Positions 34,401-47,200 of a stretch of 64,000 bases of DNA are shown here, in pieces. The stretch is from Symbiodinium kawagutii (Eukaryota > Sar > Dinophyceae > Suessiales > Symbiodiniaceae): contig VSDK01013692.1 in assembly GCA_009767595.1 (NCBI GenBank), positions 20,413 to 84,412 on the forward strand, written 5' to 3'. The notes under the pieces were generated by a model. The model saw only the letters and a program-made list of their open reading frames with translations. It searched no databases and had not been told where the DNA came from. Position numbers and translations under genes: made by a program. Every line of letters starts with the position of its first letter. Within the stretch, counting starts at the first letter, position 1.

Positions 34401-37400
34401 AGCCAGAGCAGCGCATGAATGCGCACAGTAAGCTCCTGCTTCAAGGAGTCATACATCTTCAGCAGCTCATTGGTTCGCTGCTCGATGATGGCCAAGTACC
34501 TCCAAATGAATTTGAGCGCCCCAAGCGATTGAAAAAATGAATGCGCCCAAGCTGATTTGGTTGCTCTTCGAACCAAACTTGGTGCCAAAAAAACTGTTGG
34601 CTGATCGCATGATCACCTCTTTTGATTCACAGTTGGACATCTATTCAGAAGCACCATCAACCACAAAGTTGTACTGACAGTAACAACTGGTACTACCATT
34701 GATCAGTCCCATTCCTACCATCCATCAAGGTGTTACAATGTGTTACCACCAACCACTCGTACTGCTCACCATCTAATCCCAACAGCGAAGAGCGTTGCTT
34801 CGCCAGACACGTCAGCTGGCTGCTCCATCTCCTCCACTTCCAAAAAAAACATGAGAAATGGCTATGGGTCAAGCAGTTGACCAACCAATCATGGAATATA
34901 ATCACCAAGAATCATAGGGAAACGTGCTGGTTAATGATAGGGAACCAGGGGGACTAAGGGTTTTGACCCACAGCCAAATGACTTGCCAAAGATCAACAAG
35001 CATGTCGCATGCGTCGCATGACCATGTGGATGATCGACTACCGCGGTTGATCATGTTGGTGTTGATCTTTAGTGAGACGTTTGTTGCTAAAGATCGACTA
35101 CCACGGGTGATCAACAAACATGATGTTGGGATCTTATCTCCAGCTGTATCTTGACCATTAGTAAAGGCTTGTCAATCATTCATTCACCATAAATTGACCA
35201 CTATCAACCACCATTCACCAACTAATCAACCATTGGTTGACCATTAACCATAAATGCACCACAATTAATCACCATTAACCACGAGTAAGCACCATTATCA
35301 ACCAACACAGATTCAACTACTGCCAAAGGAGTGATTGTCAAATGCTCACCTTCCCCGATCCAAACACGACGCAATTCCCCACGGTATTTCTTTCAACCAG
35401 CAAATGAAAAGGTTTTTGGTTCGTTCAAATCAAGAATCAAATGGCAACGGTTCGAATCAAAGCGAAAACACACCTCAACCACCATTAACCACCATTCAGC
35501 AACTAGTTAATAATTGGTCAGCCACGAATCAACCACTATTAACCAACATTAACCATCTAATCAATCATTGGCTAATTGTTAACCATAAATTCACCACGAT
35601 TGATCACCATTAACCAACCAATTAACCATTGGCTAAGCATTCATCAACTATTGGCTAACTATTAACCAACTACTAACCACCTCTAACCAACTGGCTGTGG
35701 GTCAAAACCCTTCGTCCCCCAGGTTCCCCATCATTAACCACTGTTTTCCTACTATTCTTGTTGGTATCATCCATGATTGTTGATTACTATTAACCAACTA
35801 CTTAACCATTGGTTGACCATTAACAATAAAATTTCACCACCACCATTAATCACCATTAACCACAAGTTTCATCGGCTAACATTAGCCACTATTAACTATC
35901 ATTAACCATCATTAACCACCATTAACCACCATTATCATCCACTATTAACCACTAAGCAACGAACTAACCATTGGTCACCCACAAATTCCAACCACGCTTT
36001 CAGGTCTGAGCCGCCCCGACACCATCATGTTGGCTTCACTGATGCCGCTGCCGCAACCGCAGGGCAGGTCCTGCGGCGCAGCACCCTCCAACCAACCAAC
36101 CGAGCAAGCAACCAAGGGTGAACCAAGGGTGCACCAGTGGTTAACCAAGGGTTAATAGTGGGTTAATAGTTAGCCAATAGTTGATGAATGCTTAGCCAAT
36201 GGTTAATATTGGTTGGTTAACTAGTTGGTTAAAGGTGGTGAATTTATGGTTAACAAATGGTTAGCCAATGGTTATCTAGTTTGTTGAAGGTGGTGAATAG
36301 TGACTTAATAGATGATTTATTGCTCAATATGCTGTATCTAATGGTTAACTGGCTGGTCAATGGTTGATACGTGGGTGTAATATCCAGCTAAATGGCAACC
36401 AAGCAACCAGTTGTAGTTGCCTCATCGACAAGTTTCTTTTGCTGACTTTGGCAGCTCGCATAGCAACAAATTCCGATGTGCCGGAAACTGGCTATATTGG
36501 TGCTGCTCGCAATCTACTACGCTTGGATCTGAGTCGTTATAAAACAGCATACTGCATTGGTGGTTGGACCACCCCTATGAAAAGTATTAGTCAACCAACC
36601 AGTTGTTAATAATTACTAGGGAAAATGAAAAATGTTTGAAACCACCAACCAGCATAAAACAGCGGCCAACCGACCAACCATGCTGGCCATTTCAATCAGC
36701 CCAGCTGTGCACTTTTTCACATCGCTTCACCCCCTGAGCAACTCCCCGATTTGCCACACTGGCAATGGAAAATCGACCATTTGCATATACAATCATATAT
36801 AATTACATATTGTTATGTGTGATGCTTTAACTTTCAGGTTGTTTTTGTTTGCATATTGTTGCCCTCAAGTAATCATGGCCGTGAAAGATGATGGTTTCCA
36901 TCAAATCTTCTACAAAGCTCCGGCCATCGCCATGTCAGAGTACCGAAGGGTAACCTTGGCTTTATCGGCTAAAATGATGGCTTTTGATGCTGCTTTCATG
37001 CTTTGGGAATGTTTTCCTCAACGTTTCTGCTGCTGAGACTATAATTTTCCGCCGTGTTTCCCATGTTTTCCATGGCTTTCATGTGTTTTTTTCCATAGTT
37101 TTTGCTGTGTTTCTCATGGAAAACATGTGTTTCCCATAGTTTTCATGTGTTTTCCATGGTTTTCCATGGCTTTTCCCGTGTTTTGCATGGCTTCTGCGGG
37201 TGGAAAGATCCCCAGCGTTCCCGCAGCCACGCGGGCTGCGCCCGCACTCCCGTTGCCGCCCTCCGTTCCTCTGCCGTGCAGCCCAAGCGCCGGAAGATGG
37301 ACTCGATGCAGGTCCTGGAGCGGACCCATGGGAAGCTGCTGAACGAGGCTTGAGAATGATTGAGAATGGGTGGATGGTCGATTAATGATTGATAATGGGT

Positions 37401-40400
37401 TCATTAATGGGTTAACCATAATGATTAATAATTAATGATTGATAATGATTGATAATGATTGGATTAATCATCAATTATTGAAGTAATAAACAAGATTGAG
37501 AAAGGGTTGAGATTATTCTTCAATAATTATTAATAATTGAGATAATTATTCAACAAGAAAGTATCATCAATTATTCAATAATTATTAATTGAGATGATTA
37601 TTCAATTATGATTGAGAAAGGGTTGATGATTGATTGATGATTGACACTGGGTTAATTAATGGCTTAGCCATGATTAATAAACCCATTGAAGTAATGGAAG
37701 CAACTGTTATTGATAACGGCTTATTGTAATGGGTTATTGAGTTTATTGATAAATCATTAGTTATTAGTTATTGATAATGACTTTTATTAACTGTTGGTTC
37801 CATTAAACCCATTGAAGTAATGGAACCAACAATTATTGATAATGGGTTATTGTTGCTTAATCCATTGGAAGTTGCTTATTGATGATGGGATGGCTTATTA
37901 AATAATGCACTAATGATTCATCATGGGTTGATTAAGGCTTAGTTTATTGAATGGTTCTGCTTCAATATTTCTTGGCTAGTTTTGAATTCTGGACTGTTGA
38001 TAGTGGTATTCGACTAGTATTGGTTTAACAATGGTTGATGATTCATTGTCAACTAGTCATGATTGTCTTGTTGGTTAGCTAACCATGGTGGCTAACTCAT
38101 TTATGAATGATCAATGAATAATAGTCCTAATCAGGTGTTGATATATATATATATATATATATATAGTCACTAGTTGATAATGATTAGTACTGATTAGTAT
38201 ATAAAGACGAGCTAATAATGATTTGTAATGACTAATCATGATTTTTGAATATTGACCAATGTTAATGATTGCAATGACTAAGGATCATTGATGAACAGGG
38301 ATGAGTAATGATTAGTAATGATTAATGAATGATGAACAATCAACATTGATTAATGATGGTTGATAATGATTTCAGACACTATTATTAGCAATGGTTTCTA
38401 ATAAATAGATATTGACTAGTAATGATTGGTAAGGATTCGTAATGAGTAAAGGATGATTAGTAAAGATGGATGATGGTTATTAGCAAATAGTGGCTCATAA
38501 TGGCGAGTAGATTCCTCACCATGATTAGAAGGGTTACATAGTTCACCCACCTTATTTTGGATGATTTTCCATGGGTATCTTGTAGTTATAAGTGATAACC
38601 CCAACATCCAAGTCACCAACCATGGTTGAGCTGTTTTTCCCTATGTCTTGAGTAGCTCAAAAATGTATAAAATGATGGTTAGTAACGCAGAAGAAAATGG
38701 TCAAACATTTGCTGATCATGAAAAAAAATTACATGATCATATACCAAGTGTATCTAACCAAGATACCAAGCGTATCTAGCCCAGGATAAGGTCCGGGTCC
38801 ATCCGGGTCCATCCGGGTCCCCACTCTTCACCAGGGAAACCTTTGGGCGTTTGGTTGGCACAGGCCCATGCTCAGCTCCTGATGTGCGACAACGTCTGTT
38901 GCGACTCCTGAAATGGCAAAAGGCGGTGCGGGCCCCTGGAGGCCCAGAAAAACCATCGGAGTTTCACCTGAAAGTTCCCAAAGGTTGAAAAGTCAAGTTT
39001 GGTACAGGTGCTTGGAACCTGGAAGATGAGATGTTCCCCCACCAAGAAATGGGTGTTCCAGGGGTCCAACTTTCCAAAACGTTTCGAAGATGTAGGCTCG
39101 AGGGAAACGGTTCGATCCCTCGGCTTCGAAACAACCCTCAAAGAGGTTGATCTGCTGTGCTCTCGTTCCTCAACTGGCACCCAGTCAGGTTTCACCACAC
39201 AAGTGGTTAAGAAGCGTTTAGTCACCATTAGAAGTAGTTAAGTAGTTGTGATTTCATCACTTTCATCGCTGATGAATCTCCATCGTTGATGAATCTCGCT
39301 TTCCAAGAACTGGAACAGAGCTGCGGGAATTTCTGCTCTGCGAAGAAAACAGCAGCAGGATCCATTATGTCTGTGGGTCAAACCCATGTTGAAATCTATT
39401 CAGCTTTCCATAAATGTGCAGCATATTCAAAAAAATTGGATCACTGAGACGTTCACCTCTCCCCAACTTCCCATGGATGTCACATCTTCACCACTCGAAA
39501 CCATCGTGGTGGTTCTGGGGTGCTTGCCGGAGAGTCGTCGCCCACCGCAGTCGCTCCTGATGCTTCACTTCGTAGGTGATGGCCTTGCGATCGATGTCGT
39601 TCCACTTCTCCTCCAGGGTCTCCAGGATCTTCGCCTCCGCCCCAGCGGCCCCTGGTGGGGGGCGTGGAGTCTCCGACCCGTTGGGGCCATGCGCCGCCGG
39701 CAGTTTCCCAGCTCTAACGGCTGTGAAACGGAGTCTGTCTCAGGATATAATGCTCGACTCTTGGTGGCAGGATACTTCCAGGTTTTTTTGGTGATTGGTT
39801 GCGACAGGTTCCTAGGAACAGTTTGGGATTCGCTTGAGAATTTGGCCCCTCAACATCTATAGACTCTTTCTGGCATATCTGAATGTATCGCAAAAGATGC
39901 ATCAAGCAATCGGTGAGGTCAAACCAGTTTTAATGAAACTCAGTAAACTCATCGAAACAAATCAGTCGAGTCATGGCATAAAGATGCATGAAGTCAAATC
40001 CAATCATCAAATGTGTCAATCATCCAATGAACAGAAACAGTCCAGGCACTTGACCCTGGCAATTTTTTCCACCAGCGACTCATCCCACACAGAGTCTGGC
40101 AGAACCGGGCCGGGCCCGGCAACGGTTTTGTGTCCAAGGAAGGCGCGTGGATGCACGGGGCCTTTTGGTTTGGAGGGATCTGTTTGAATACGTTGCTGGT
40201 GTCGCAAAGTGCCCAAGTGGGTTTGTGCCAACATAGCAGGGTAACCAATGACCCACAAAAAATGATCACTTTACTGCGAAAACATTGGTTTGGGTGGTAT
40301 GATTATTTTGGCACGTACCCTAGTGATTCTGCATCAAAGGAGAGAAGGATCGGTTGATTTCAGTGAGTGAACTGCACGCGTTACGACTTCCCATGACCCT

Positions 40401-43400
40401 TTGTAAGATCACTGCTTGGGTGCACCAACGGTGACCCAACGTGGCAATTTCAGTGACGCCGTGATCCCCTGGGATTCTGCGAGGTACTAGGTGCCACCGT
40501 ACTGCGCAATCCTAGATGCTGGTACCAACAAAGAAATCATCCTTTTCAATAGCAAAACTAGTATGAACCAGTGAAAGAAGTGAATAATTCGATAGTGGCT
40601 ACTGATGGTTCAATCCGTTCAAAACCAGTTCTTTTTGGTGTATACAATCAAAAGACCCTGGACCCATCTGTCCCAAACAGTTGATTTTTGGGGTTGGGGC
40701 TCCCTAAAACACTGGAACCAGCTCGGAAGGGAATGGCTGAGTGATGTCAGATCTACAGACACCTGGTGAGTGGTTTGTTCAGAGAGAGCAGCACGAGATC
40801 CACAAAAGATCCACAGATATGGTGAGTAAATCCGTAGAATTCCCTTCCAACTGGTTTGTGTCAGCTGCATCTCTTGAGGGGTTAGCGTTCGGTCAACATG
40901 TGCCACTGCTGTTGCCTCTCAGGGAACATTCATCATCCTGAGATGAATTAGAAATTCAAGGCATGCTCAGTGCAGAGCGAGCAGAGGGCACAAAGCTACA
41001 AATCATCAGGATGGTGACTACTTGCCAGAAACGCATGCTAAGATATACTAAGCCCAGGGATTTGTGTTTTTGAAGTTGATGGCGCTTCGCCCCCTTCGCC
41101 CGCGACCATTCGCATGGTGCGGTCGCCACCTTTGGACGACCATTCAACTAGGCGCCACCGCTGGCGGCCAGTGCCACCGGGAAGTGGGCGACCTTAGGTC
41201 AGCAAGAAAACCAACCAACGTCGATCTTCAACGAAGTTGACAACTCATGACTCACAACTCATCTGGTTGGTGGTTGAAGCACCCCCGTCATGAAAATATG
41301 CTTGTCAGCCAACTGTTTGTTAAGGATTACATTTGGGAAAATAGAAAATGTTTGAAACCACCAGCCAGTCATTGGCTTTTTAGAGATCATGTTAAAAAAG
41401 CCAATAGCTGTCTTGTAGAGATAATGCAAAGAATGAGAACTAATAAGTATGAACTAATAACTAACAAGTGCAATATGACCATAGTAGAACCGACTAATAA
41501 GTGTCATAGTCAGCCAGTTAAGCAACTAGCCATCCAATGAACCAACCGACCAATCAGCCAATCAACTGACCAACCAGTTTTTGCCCACCTTGTAACCACC
41601 ATTGATATTCATTCACCATCAAGCAACCATTACAAATCATCCATTAATCACAATAGATCACCACCATGCTAATCACATCAACAAATATCAAGCATAACCA
41701 TGAAATATTGTCAACCAGTAGGTAACCATCACTAGTCTTTGTAACCATCATATTCATTTACCCTCTCAAAAAATCATGATCGACTTGATCGACCATCATT
41801 CAACCACCCTTGGCCACCCTGAACCACTCTTATACCCCCCCTTATAGCACCCCTTATACCCCCCTTAACCACCCCAACCTCATGGCCCTGCTCACACCCC
41901 TGGCTGCCACGGCGCCAGCACCGCCACATCGTCGCTGCTCCCGCGCTGACGCGCTTCCCTTGCCAAAGCATCGGCCGTGAAGCCGCTAGAGACCTGGGCA
42001 GTGGACAGCTGGGGATGGTGGATGGTTCACTCGTGGTTGATAGTGAGCAATAGTAGGGGATAATAAGCTAATGGTGGTTAGAAATGATGGTTAATGATGG
42101 ATATGTAATGATGGTTGATGATGGTTGATCATGGTTCATGACGGTTCATGGTTAATGATGGTTAATGATGGTGAATGATGGTGAATGATGATTAATTAGT
42201 GATGATTGATGATGGTTAATGATGGTGAATGGGTTATACAGTGATGGTTATATAATGATGGTTGATGATGGTTTATGATGCTTAACTACTATTGACTGAT
42301 GGTTAATCAATAGCATCAATGGTGATGTTTGATGGTTCACTGGTGGTTCATGATATAAACATAGCATCAAAGATGGTGCTCATTGCTGGTGAACTGGTGG
42401 CTAACTGGTTAACTGGCAGTTTGACTGGTGGTTTAGTCAATTGCGTCATTGATGGTGGCTAATGGTACAACCAATAGTTCTGGTCAATGATGATTAACTG
42501 GTGGGGAATGACGGAGCCAGGGAGGATGGTTGAATAGGAATCAAGAAATATGATTCATGATCATGGTAAAATGTACTTAAATAAATGTTTGACGGATGCT
42601 GCATTCATCGTGAATGGTGATATTGATATTTGTCAATAAATCGTCATACTAACAGTAATCGATACTGTGAATACCAGGTTCTTAAGAGGTTCATGGGTAG
42701 ACCATCATCGATCAATATAGACATGGTACTTTTAACCTCTTAACGGCCACAGCTAGGTAGTTACCTACCTAATACCTCCTGTCGGTAGACTCCCGTGGTG
42801 ACTAATTCGACATCATAGCTGACATCATGGCTGTTTTTATCGCTGTTAACTATAGGGAGTCTACCTATTAAACAGCTATTAACAGCTAGTAACAGCTATA
42901 GTCAACAGCTATTAACATCTATTCAACATCTATTCAACATCTATTCAACATCTATTCAACAGCTATTCAACAGCTATAGTTAACATCTATTCAACAGCTA
43001 TTCAGCAGCTATTCAACATCTATTCAACATCTATTCAACAGCTATTCAACAGCTATAGTTAACATCTATTCAACCGCTATTCAGCAGCTATTCAACATCT
43101 ATTCAACATCTATTCAACATCTATTCAACAGCTATTCAACAGCTATAGTTAACATCTATTCAACCGCTATTCAGCAGCTATTCAACATCTATTCAACAGC
43201 TTTTCAGCAGCTATCAACAGCTATAGTTAACAGCTATTCAACCGCTATTCAGCAGCTATTCAACATCTATTCAACAGCTTTTCAGCAGCTATCAACAGCT
43301 ATAGTTAACAGCTATTCAACCGCTATTCAGCAGCTATTCAACATCTATTCAACAGCTTTTCAGCAGCTATCAACAGCTATAGTTAACAGCTATTCAACCG

Positions 43401-44226
43401 CTATTCAGCAGCTATTCAACATCTATTCAACAGCTTTTCAGCAGCTATCAACAGCTATAGTTAACAGCTATTCAACAGCTATTCAGCAGCTATTAACAGC
43501 TACTAACCATTATTAACCATTATTAACCTCCTATTTATAGACCTTTTAACAGCTATTAACCGCTGTGGTCAGCAGCTCGCTTCATTCGACAGCTGCCCAG
43601 CGGCCAATGCGCAGCACTCCGCGTCGGTGATCACCTGGGCGTGCTGGGCTGCAGGTGGTGGCACGGTGGTGACGACGTCAACTGCAAGGGGGACCCCACC
43701 GTTGTAGTGGTGGTTAATGGTGGTCAATGGTGGTTAACTAGAGATTATAGCGGGTAACAAGGGATTTTAGTGGTTGATAGTGGTGAATAGTGGTTAATGA
43801 TGGTTAATGTATGGTGGTTAATGGTGGTGAATGTATGGTAAATGGTTAACCAAGGGTCAATTGGTTGGTTAATAGTGGTTGATAATGGTTCATAATAGTG
43901 GATAATGACCAACAACAATGGTGAAACATCTGCCATACCCCGCAGTCATCATCCAGCAGATCAACCGTTTGTAGTAATAAACGAACCGGTTGCCTATGGC
44001 TCCTGAAAGCGTCACCAGAATGAAGCATCAAAAAGAAGCAGTGACCACCGGTACTGATGGCCCAACATCTATCCTCTGACCATTCACAAATGACACACAT
44101 TTTTAAGAATTGGCCATCGGGCCTCGTGTAGCAGCACAGGGGTGTGGGGCTGGATGGTGTAACCGTGTACCCATGTAATCTTAGGTTGCCAAACATGAAG
44201 GAACATTCATGGATCTTTTCTCAACC

Positions 44227-44275
<49 letters not shown>

Positions 44276-47200
44276 GGGATATGACAACTGAGAAATGTAT
44301 GTGCATTTCAGTTTGGCAGGCATGAATTTTGGCGGGATGCAAACCTAAACACCCGTCAATTCGTTTTTGTACCCGATCTTTCACTTCGGCAGTGAGCCAC
44401 AAGGTACGGGCATACCAAATCTCTCTCTCAAACTCCCTGGTTCACCTCCCCAATAGCTACGATGATTTTATGCTCATGACTCCAGAACGTGAACAGATTG
44501 TATCCTTTTGGTTGGGCTCCTTAGCTCCCTCCCAACCATAATGTAGTTATGTCCCTGGCTTGCCCCTGGTGAATACCCTCTGGTAAACAAACCTGGCAAC
44601 GGAATATCCACCATTTTTAGCTGATTTTCCAGGGTTTCCCTTTTCAAACGGCTATTTTCCATTGCCAGGTTAGGGACTACCAGAGTGTATCCATGACCAG
44701 ACTAGTCTAACTGTTGGGGTCTTCACCCGCGTTATGGGATGGCTGGTACCCATGGCCATACCAATGATGGCTTCCCTCACCGCCCCCCACAGCTCGTCCC
44801 CAGGGGCATCCCATAGACCATCCGATGCGACAACCACGAAGTTCACCTGACCGTGAGACACCAACCAGTGCCAGGGTCTGCAGTGACCCCGTGGCCTAGG
44901 CAAGGCCTTACAACGCAGTGACTTTCTGAAGATCTCTTCAGGGAAGAGTTCCCACTAAAATGGGGAATCATAGCAGAAAAGTATGTATCTGTCAATCTAT
45001 GAAGCGTAGTAAGATCGTTGGGAAAACATTTACATGGCCCAAAAGTGGGTACAAACAGACCACAACTTGGGCGACAACAAATCTGTACTGGTTGGTTAGC
45101 AGAAAGCTGTATCAACCTTTAGAGTTACGTTGCGTGTTGGTTGTTATCCCCTGTATCTTCACCATGACGAACAAGTATTAACCATTATTTGCCATGATTA
45201 TCACTATTGATACTAATATCAATTGTCTCTTAATCAATACTTCATTATGATGTGATATGTATCACTATATCAATAGTACAGTATCCCATGTATTCACCCT
45301 TATGATTTGCCATGATTTCTCGCTATTTTCAAGGCGTGAAGAACCACGGCAGCCGACACATTCGCACACCCCACTGGGTAAGGCCTCCTGCAGGGGTACA
45401 GACGTCGACTCCGGGATGCATGCGAAGCCGGCAGCCTGTTTCAGGAAGGTAACCGAAACGAGAATCTAAAACGCCCCTGGCCAGGAACTGAACCGACTGA
45501 GAACTGAATGGTGGAAGAACCGAGTTCGCGCCCCAGATTGGTTTGCCATCGAATCGAAACGTTCTCGAAGCCCTAGGAATCGAGAACGGGTTCATCTTGA
45601 AACGTCTATGAGTCTATACAAGGTTAAACCGTTTATTACCATAGTTAATGGCTAATCCGTTTATTACCATGGTTATAACCAGTTATTACCATGTTGCCCC
45701 AGTGATTTGACATTCAAATGAAGAATTTTGATGACAAAATGAGCTGGGATATCATGGGATATCTTGGTAAGTTCACTATATCACTGGGGGCCCACGCATG
45801 ATCCGGCGGACGAACAGTGGAACAGAAAGAAGTAGGAAGCAGGGAGAGACACCGAGAGAGAGGGAAAGAGAGAGAGAGAGAACAGAAAGAGTAGCTGAGA
45901 TGGACAGGTGGTTGAGAAGTTCATCTAGAAGTGATTGATTGATAGGGGATTATAGTGGCTCATGAGGAATCATCACCAACAATAATGGTTAAGCAACTAC
46001 TAACATTGTGCGCTCTCCGCATCCGCTGGGGGCGTGCAGAAGTCCGAAGGGAGAGGGTTAAGCAACTACTATATGGCTGTTTGATGGCTATAAATGCTCA
46101 CTGGTGGATGATTTGAGGGTGCCCCCATCCCCAAATTATAAGGAACCACCATATTTGTTGAGCTTAATAACGAACCACAGTGGACCAGTAATGTATGAAG
46201 CATAAAGTTTATCCTGCTCATTGTTGGTTAATAATTCATCCTGTTTGCACCCAGCAGCGATCACGAACGACCAGCAACTGATGGTTGATGAGAAGGGCAA
46301 ATCATCTGTTCATGGTGAAGTTGGGGAGTGGTTTATCGTTTTGGACCAGCCATGTATTCATGATGATTATGACCAGCACAGACAGGCAAGTGTGAGCATC
46401 ATGCGTCCCCGGCTTACGATTAAGAAGTAGAAGTTGCAAAGGCTACACAATCATGGCCATCAGTAATATGCAATAGGGGAATCAGCAAGTTTGGGTGTAC
46501 AGAATGACTTTGGTCAGACCTATGGCCCATATACACTGTGCCTTGTTCATCCGTTATCTTGCACATTATGCGAGGTCTGTACTGCACCATATCAACCACT
46601 CATTGACCACTCATTGAACCATCATTCAACCAATAACCATTTTTCACCATCCCTTAACCATCACTAACCACTCACCAATCATTCATCAACCATTCATCAA
46701 CCACCCCGGCTGCGCGCCTCCAAATCGAAGTTCCCCAAGCCACGCGTCATGGGCAACACGCCGCCCACACGACCCATGGCGATGCAGCCGTTGCTATTGG
46801 CGATCCTCAGCACCTGGTGGCACCGGTAGGGTTAGTATCACTAGTGGTTTGTAACCTATCATGATTTAGCCGTTAGTATCACAATAGTACTGGTGAGAAA
46901 CGGCTAAATTACGATAATCAATGACTGATAATTATGAATATTGAGATGCCGCTAGCCATCTTGGCATCACAGCTCTACTCTCTTCCGGTCCACAACGGAC
47001 AAGAACCACCAGCCACAAAGCTCAAAGCCCCACTTCCGAAGTCACCACCAGCCCTCAGAACTTCCCAACCCTCCAAGCACCCGCCCTTGGGACCCTCCAA
47101 GTACCAGCTCCCAGCCACGGCCCCAGCGCCCAGCCCCGCCTCTTGGGGCACTTGACAGGTGTGATCTCGGCTGAGTCGCAGCACTCCCTGGCGCGTCAAC

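Noticed and set aside
34800-34840. Exon-like frame EMEQPADVSGEATLFA on the minus strand
   Set aside because: Docking exons q and r on either side join exactly in phase without it, so it is not needed and may be chance.
37200-37350. + strand frame with QPKRRKMDSMQVLERTHGK, resembling a basic coiled-coil exon
   Set aside because: The minus strand gives CIESIFRRLGC, which fits the docking-complex order. The + reading is a shadow.
39105-39130. GGTTCGATCCC, a match to a tRNA B box
   Set aside because: No A box, acceptor stem or anticodon arm at the right distance. A chance match.
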